Below the pieces are notes generated by a model, which was given only the letters and a program-made list of their open reading frames with translations, did not search any database and was not told where the DNA came from. Shown here in pieces: positions 60,012-64,000 of a DNA stretch of 64,000 nt; position 1 is the first letter of the stretch, and every line of letters starts with the position of its first letter. Made by a program: the position numbers and the translations under genes. This DNA comes from Maricaulis parjimensis (GTDB lineage Bacteria > Pseudomonadota > Alphaproteobacteria > Caulobacterales > Maricaulaceae), in the NCBI RefSeq assembly GCF_016817355.1, contig NZ_JADOTT010000001.1, positions 732,072 through 796,071 of the forward strand, in the 5' to 3' direction.

Positions 60012-62314
60012 TCCGCAACATGACCAAAGCCGCGCTCCTTCTGAGCACGGTCGCCAGCACGGCCTTTGTCGCTGCTCCGGCCCTGGCCCAGGACGAGGGC
60101 GCCGGCCAGACCAATGATGTCATCACCGTCACGGCCCGCCGTCGCGAAGAGACCATCCAGGACGTGCCGATGTCCGTGACCGCCATTTCCGGGGATACCC
60201 TGGAAGACATGGGCGCGATCGACATCACCGCGATTGCCGAAACCACGCCGAACGTGACGCTGGAAGTGTCGCGCGGCACCAACTCCACCCTGTCCGCCTT
60301 CATCCGTGGCGTCGGCCAGCAGGACCCGGTTGCCGGTTTCGAAGCCGGTGTCGGCATCTATGTCGACGACATCTATCTGAACCGTCCGCAGGCGGCCGTT
60401 CTGGACATCTATGATGTCGACCGGATCGAAGTCCTGCGCGGCCCGCAGGGTACGCTCTATGGCCGCAACACGATCGGTGGTGCCGTGAAATACGTCACCC
60501 GCCGTCTGGACCCGGATCAGCCGACCTTCAATGCCCGCGTCAACTTCGGCACCTATGGCCAGTTCGACCAGATCGTGTCCGGCTCCATGCCGCTCACCGA
60601 CACGTTCCGCGTTGGTGGTGCTGTCGCCAACATCCAGCGTGACGGTTTCGGCCAAAACCTGACCACGGGCGAAGAGAATGCCAACAAGGACGTTCTGGGC
60701 CTGCGCCTCTCGGCCGAGTGGGAGCCGACCGACAGCCTGTTCTTCCGTCTGTCCTATGACAATGTCCAGGACGACTCCACGCCGCGTGGTGGTCACCGCC
60801 TGACCCCGGGTGCCTTCTCCGGCGCTCCGGTTCTGGACAGCGTGTTCGACACCCGCTCCGGCCTGAATGTGGTCGAGCAGGAAGTTGAATCCGAAGGCCT
60901 GTCCCTGACGGCCGAATGGCAGATCAACGAGAACTGGACGGTTCGCAACATCCTGTCCGATCGCAATGACACCTCTGTCACGCCGATCGACTTCGACAAC
61001 CTGCCGTCCGGCGACCTGGATGTTCCGGCCATCTATGAGAACGAGCAGTTCTCCGAGGAATTCCAGCTGCTCTACACGGGTGATCGTCTCAGCGGTGTGA
61101 TGGGGTATTTCTACCTCGACGCCAATGCTTCGACCGTCTTCGACGTGCTGCTGGAAAACACCGGTACGCTGATCGGTCTGCCGGGCCTGAACGCCCAGAC
61201 CTTTGGCGATGTCGACACCAAGACCTGGTCCGTCTTTGCCAACTTCACCTATGACCTGACCGATCAGTGGAGCGTCACATTGGGTGGCCGCTACACCGAG
61301 GACGAACGCACCTCGCAGGTCCTGCGCCGCACCTATATCGGCGGCTTCTCCGAATTCTTCGGTGGCGCCGGTATCCCGATCGCGACGACGTCGGACTTCA
61401 ACGGCACGAACTCCTGGGATGATTTCTCCCCGACGGTGACGCTGGCCTGGCAGCCGAACGATCAGCACAATATCTATGCGACGTTCAGCCAGGGCTTCAA
61501 AGGCGGCGGTTTCGACCCGCGCGGCCAGACCTCGGCGGCTCCGGACCTGAACGGTTCCGGTGCTGTGGATGCCGATGACATCTTCAACTTCATGGCCTTT
61601 GATCCGGAGTCGGTCGACAGCATCGAAATCGGCTGGCGCTTCCAGAGCGGTCGCTACCGTCATGCCCTGGCCTTCTTCAACATGGACTATACCGACATCC
61701 AGGTGCCGGGTTCCGTGGGCGTGGACACCAATAATGACGGCGTCAACGACACCTTCACGGGCGTCACGACCAATGCCGGTGCCGCCACCATTCGCGGTAT
61801 CGAGTATGAAGGCTATCTGGATGCGGTCGACGGCATCTTCCACGAGGATGACAACCTGTCCTTCACCTGGGCCCTGGGTCTGCTGGACGGTCAGTACGAC
61901 CAGTTCGTCAATGCCTTCGGTGTCGACGTTTCCAGCGATGTCGTGATCCAGAACACGCCGGACGTCACCGCCTCGCTGACGGCGACCTATACCCGCCCAA
62001 TGGGTGATGGTGACCTGGCCGTGCTCAACACGCTCAGCCACCGTGGCGACTCCAGCCAGTTCGAATTCCCCTTCCCGCTGCTCGACCAGCCGGCCTACAC
62101 GCTGTGGAACGCCTCCGTGGTCTGGACCAGCTCGGATGATCGTTGGGAATTCGGCCTGCACGGCCGCAACCTGACGGACAAAGAGTACAAGGTCTCCGGC
62201 TATGACTTCGTCAATAATGCGACGCTGGCACCGGAACTGGGTCTGGAAGGTACGCTGATCGCCTATTACGGCAATCCGCGCACCGTCACGGCCACGGCAG
62301 CCTTCCGCTACTGA
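60008..62314 (+). CDS. TonB-dependent outer-membrane receptor
   Basis: A 768-residue receptor with signal peptide (cleavage near ALA-QD, residue 28), TonB box DVITVTARR, plug (VLRGPQGTLYGRNTIGG within residues ~45-165) and barrel ending in the terminal residues AAFRY. It shares the TonB-box and plug style of the receptor at 799 but differs in the extracellular loops. Co-translation with a hydrolase and divergence from a CoA-ligase operon suggest a lipid, ester or terpenoid ligand. Confidence 0.95.
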   Translation: MIRNMTKAALLLSTVASTAFVAAPALAQDEGAGQTNDVITVTARRREETIQDVPMSVTAISGDTLEDMGAIDITAIAETTPNVTLEVSRGTNSTLSAFIRGVGQQDPVAGFEAGVGIYVDDIYLNRPQAAVLDIYDVDRIEVLRGPQGTLYGRNTIGGAVKYVTRRLDPDQPTFNARVNFGTYGQFDQIVSGSMPLTDTFRVGGAVANIQRDGFGQNLTTGEENANKDVLGLRLSAEWEPTDSLFFRLSYDNVQDDSTPRGGHRLTPGAFSGAPVLDSVFDTRSGLNVVEQEVESEGLSLTAEWQINENWTVRNILSDRNDTSVTPIDFDNLPSGDLDVPAIYENEQFSEEFQLLYTGDRLSGVMGYFYLDANASTVFDVLLENTGTLIGLPGLNAQTFGDVDTKTWSVFANFTYDLTDQWSVTLGGRYTEDERTSQVLRRTYIGGFSEFFGGAGIPIATTSDFNGTNSWDDFSPTVTLAWQPNDQHNIYATFSQGFKGGGFDPRGQTSAAPDLNGSGAVDADDIFNFMAFDPESVDSIEIGWRFQSGRYRHALAFFNMDYTDIQVPGSVGVDTNNDGVNDTFTGVTTNAGAATIRGIEYEGYLDAVDGIFHEDDNLSFTWALGLLDGQYDQFVNAFGVDVSSDVVIQNTPDVTASLTATYTRPMGDGDLAVLNTLSHRGDSSQFEFPFPLLDQPAYTLWNASVVWTSSDDRWEFGLHGRNLTDKEYKVSGYDFVNNATLAPELGLEGTLIAYYGNPRTVTATAAFRY

Positions 62315-62322
62315 TCAGCCTT

Positions 62323-62351
62323 GGGCGCGCCGGCACCTCCCCGGCGCGCCC
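62323..62351. repeat. GC-rich hairpin after receptor gene
   Basis: A perfect 11-bp inverted repeat (62323-62333 with 62341-62351), 7-nt loop, 8 bp after the receptor stop. No T-run follows. It may protect the mRNA 3' end or act together with the terminator 17 bp downstream. Confidence 0.5.
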
Positions 62352-62367
62352 GAAGCGGCTAAACTGG

Positions 62368-62399
62368 ACCGGCGCTTCACCCGAAGTGCCGGTCTTTTC
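62368..62399 (+). terminator. Intrinsic terminator after the hydrolase-receptor operon
   Basis: An 11-bp stem with one G-T wobble (62368-62378 with 62383-62393), loop ACCC, followed by CTTTTC. It lies 30 bp before the next hydrolase gene. Confidence 0.7.
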
Positions 62400-62428
62400 A
62401 TGAACACCTCCAGTTCGGGGAACGGAAA

Positions 62429-63367
62429 ATGTCACGCTTTGTTTGGCTCCTGGCCATTGTCCTGATTGTTGCGGCGGGGGCGGCCTGGTTGCTGTTGGGC
62501 CGGGCTGGTCCTGATGCGGAACCTGTGGCGGCGATTGAGTCCCCTTATTGGTGGGACGCGGCCGACCAGCTGGTCGATGTGGACGGGGTCACGGCCCGGG
62601 TCCGGATCGAGGGTCCGGACGACGCACCGGCCATCGTGCTGGTGCACGGTTTTTCCCACTCCCTGGAAAGCTGGGATGGCTGGGCGGCGGACCTGTCAGC
62701 GGATTATCGCGTGATCCGCATGGACCTGCCCGGTCACGGTCTCACCGGACCGGATCCGCAGGCGCGATATTCTGTGCCGCAGACGGTGGATTTCCTGGCC
62801 GGTCTGATGGATGCGCTGGAGATTGACCAGGCCTATCTGGCCGGCAATTCGCTCGGCGGTCTGGTGGCCTGGCGCTATGCTGTCGACCATGCGGACCGGG
62901 TGCAGGGCCTTGTTCTGGTTTCGCCGGGCGGCTTCTCGATCAATGGGGTCACCGAAGACCCGGTACCGGTCCCCATTGGCGTGAGCTTTTTTCTCACCCA
63001 GGCACCGGAAGCCATGGTGGCAGCAGCCACCGGTGCCCTTTATGGCGACTCCACGCGGATGGACCCTTCTGTGCCGACCCGCGTGCACGCCCTGATGCGC
63101 CGCGACGGTGTCGGTGAGGCGATGGTGGAGCGGCTGGAAGTCTTCACCCTGCCGGATCCCGAGGCGGATCTTGCCCGGGTGACAGCGCCGACACTGATCC
63201 TTTGGGGTGAGCGCGATGCCATGGTTCCGGTGGATCATGCCGCGCAATTCGAGGCGGCCATGCCGGATGCCCAGGTCATTCTCTATCCGGATCTCGGGCA
63301 TGTCGCACAGGAAGAGGACCCGGCGCGAACGCTGGCCGATGTCCGTAGCTTCCTGTCGGAGAACTAG
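62429..63367 (+). CDS. Alpha/beta hydrolase with N-terminal membrane anchor or signal
   Basis: A 312-residue hydrolase. Residues 1-25 (FVWLLAIVLIVAAGAAWLLL) form a signal peptide or anchor, placing the enzyme in the periplasm. VLVHGFSHSLESWDGWA, AGNSLGGLVAWRYA (nucleophile), LWGERDAMVP and GHVAQEEDP give the fold and catalytic triad. It may cleave esters in the periplasm before or after import by the receptor encoded at 60008, though a terminator separates the two. Confidence 0.9.
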   Translation: MSRFVWLLAIVLIVAAGAAWLLLGRAGPDAEPVAAIESPYWWDAADQLVDVDGVTARVRIEGPDDAPAIVLVHGFSHSLESWDGWAADLSADYRVIRMDLPGHGLTGPDPQARYSVPQTVDFLAGLMDALEIDQAYLAGNSLGGLVAWRYAVDHADRVQGLVLVSPGGFSINGVTEDPVPVPIGVSFFLTQAPEAMVAAATGALYGDSTRMDPSVPTRVHALMRRDGVGEAMVERLEVFTLPDPEADLARVTAPTLILWGERDAMVPVDHAAQFEAAMPDAQVILYPDLGHVAQEEDPARTLADVRSFLSEN

Positions 63368-63738
63368 CCCTTGCGGCGTTCGGCAATCTCGGCCTGAAGG
63401 TCTGCCCAGTCCTTCGGGTCGATATCGCTTTCTCGCAGTACGACCACGCCGAGACCATTCGATCCGGCCGGCTGATCGCCGGACAGAAGACGGCCCAGCG
63501 CATGGGTGCGGGCCGTTTCCCGGTTCAGGCGCGGCCGGTAGATGACATCGCGGCCGGTCTGGTGCCGCGAGACGGCGCCCTTGTTGCGCAGGCCGCGCAG
63601 CAGGTTCAGCAGCTCACCGGCCGGGCGCTGGGTGGCCATGGCCAGCTCACCCACAGACGCACCGCCGCGATCCCACAGGATGCGCATGGCGTGGTTCTCG
63701 TCTTCGGTGAGTGATTGATGTGCCGATTTCTCTGCCAT
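63364..63738 (-). CDS. BlaI/MecI-like winged-helix regulator
   Basis: A 124-residue protein. The segment LTEDENHAMRILWDRGGASVGELA and the following LRGLRNKGAVSR form a winged helix like that of BlaI/MecI/CopY repressors; a short C-terminal tail is present. ATG 63738 starts the similarity; upstream in-frame sequence looks non-coding. No BlaR/MecR-type sensor gene is visible nearby. Its stop overlaps the stop of the convergent hydrolase gene. Confidence 0.7.
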   Translation of the reverse strand: MAEKSAHQSLTEDENHAMRILWDRGGASVGELAMATQRPAGELLNLLRGLRNKGAVSRHQTGRDVIYRPRLNRETARTHALGRLLSGDQPAGSNGLGVVVLRESDIDPKDWADLQAEIAERRKG

Positions 63739-63836
63739 CTTTCCAGCCTTGTCCCGATCGCCTCGTTTTGCAACAGACGTCCTGTTGTTAACGTCTCGTT
63801 TGCAATTGCCGCGCCGACCGGAACGGGCCCACCGGG

Positions 63837-64000
63837 TCAGGCTGTCCGGGGCAGGAGGCGCGGGTTTCTCAACAGGATCGCTGAAACGAGGCTGACCAGG
63901 ACGCCGACCGGGAAAATCTCGGCAAAGGTCATGGGCATGCGGAACCACCAATTGGCATAGAGGTCGGCAAAGCCCTGCATCGAGGCCTGGAAGGCGGCGA
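63837..64000 (-). CDS. DUF4199 family membrane protein, 3' end only
   Basis: The last 54 or so codons of a minus-strand gene enter from the right edge and stop at TGA 63839-63837. The visible residues include QGFADLYANWWFRMPMTF followed by AEIFPVGVLVSLVSAILLR, a membrane segment typical of the C-terminus of DUF4199 proteins. Function is unknown. The BlaI-like gene 98 bp downstream on the same strand may be its neighbour in an operon. Confidence 0.7.
   Translation of the reverse strand, partial: AAFQASMQGFADLYANWWFRMPMTFAEIFPVGVLVSLVSAILLRNPRLLPRTA

Overview
The window is a high-GC, gene-dense stretch of an alphaproteobacterial chromosome. Several traits point to a marine, oligotrophic member of the Caulobacterales/Maricaulales, close to Maricaulis or Hyphomonas: TonB-dependent receptors with a DVITVTARR TonB box, an RpoE-ChrR sigma/anti-sigma pair, NodT-type outer-membrane factors, an Entner-Doudoroff gene set, egtB-egtD, and frequent 4-bp ATGA start/stop overlaps. 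The genus is an inference. I see no rRNA, tRNA, CRISPR array, prophage or insertion sequence, and no gene-free stretch longer than about 200 bp.

Layout. 1-4.5 kb: end of a LigI-like amidohydrolase, a TonB-dependent receptor and an AAHS-type MFS permease, probably for uptake and catabolism of aromatic acids. 4.6-11.2 kb: a sulfide-response divergon, with a sulfide:quinone oxidoreductase and a BigR/SqrR-like persulfide sensor on the minus strand facing a rhodanese, an RND pump pair and a small YgaP-type membrane protein on the plus strand. 11.2-13.4 kb: ergothioneine genes egtB-egtD. 13.6-16.5 kb: a DHDPS-family lyase, a hydroxyproline epimerase and a hydrolase. 16.5-23.2 kb: sugar-acid and glucose block (KDG-type kinase, hexuronate reductase, FadR-type regulator, glk, eda, GPH symporter). 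23.3-28.9 kb: a tripartite RND efflux system. 28.9-31.3 kb: modABC. 31.4-33.5 kb: a CHASE4-GGDEF-EAL protein. 33.7-38.5 kb: an operon of a FAD oxidoreductase, a DUF1365 protein and a Cfa-type methyltransferase, divergent from rpoE-chrR. 38.6-42.5 kb: a LacI regulator, then a four-gene partner-switching module. 42.5-48.3 kb: alkaline phosphatase, a secreted three-repeat protein, a membrane dipeptidase and a carboxylesterase. 48.3-55.1 kb: a uronate locus (kdgK, uxaA, lacI, uxaC, RpiB-like isomerase, KduD-like dehydrogenase). 55.2-63.4 kb: a lipid or ester locus (PYROXD2-like oxidoreductase, acyl-CoA ligase, TetR, hydrolase, TonB receptor, hydrolase). 63.4-64 kb: a BlaI-like regulator and the end of a DUF4199 gene.

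How the genes fit together. UxaC, the reductase at 17603, UxaA, KdgK and Eda together make a complete galacturonate-to-KDPG-to-pyruvate/G3P route, split over two loci. The RpiB-like and KduD-like pair would feed unsaturated uronates into the same KDG pool. The LacI gene at 51081 is flanked by two identical 16-bp sites in inverted orientation, one before each uronate operon. In the stress region, two TGATCC-N18-TAAGC promoters fire in opposite directions from the same spacer, so RpoE probably drives both itself and the membrane-lipid operon. The ChrR-like partner has lost most of its N-terminal zinc ligands. In the sulfide divergon, two related inverted repeats overlap both divergent promoters. 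The two systems that most deserve follow-up are the sulfide/RND divergon and the RpoE-ChrR lipid module.
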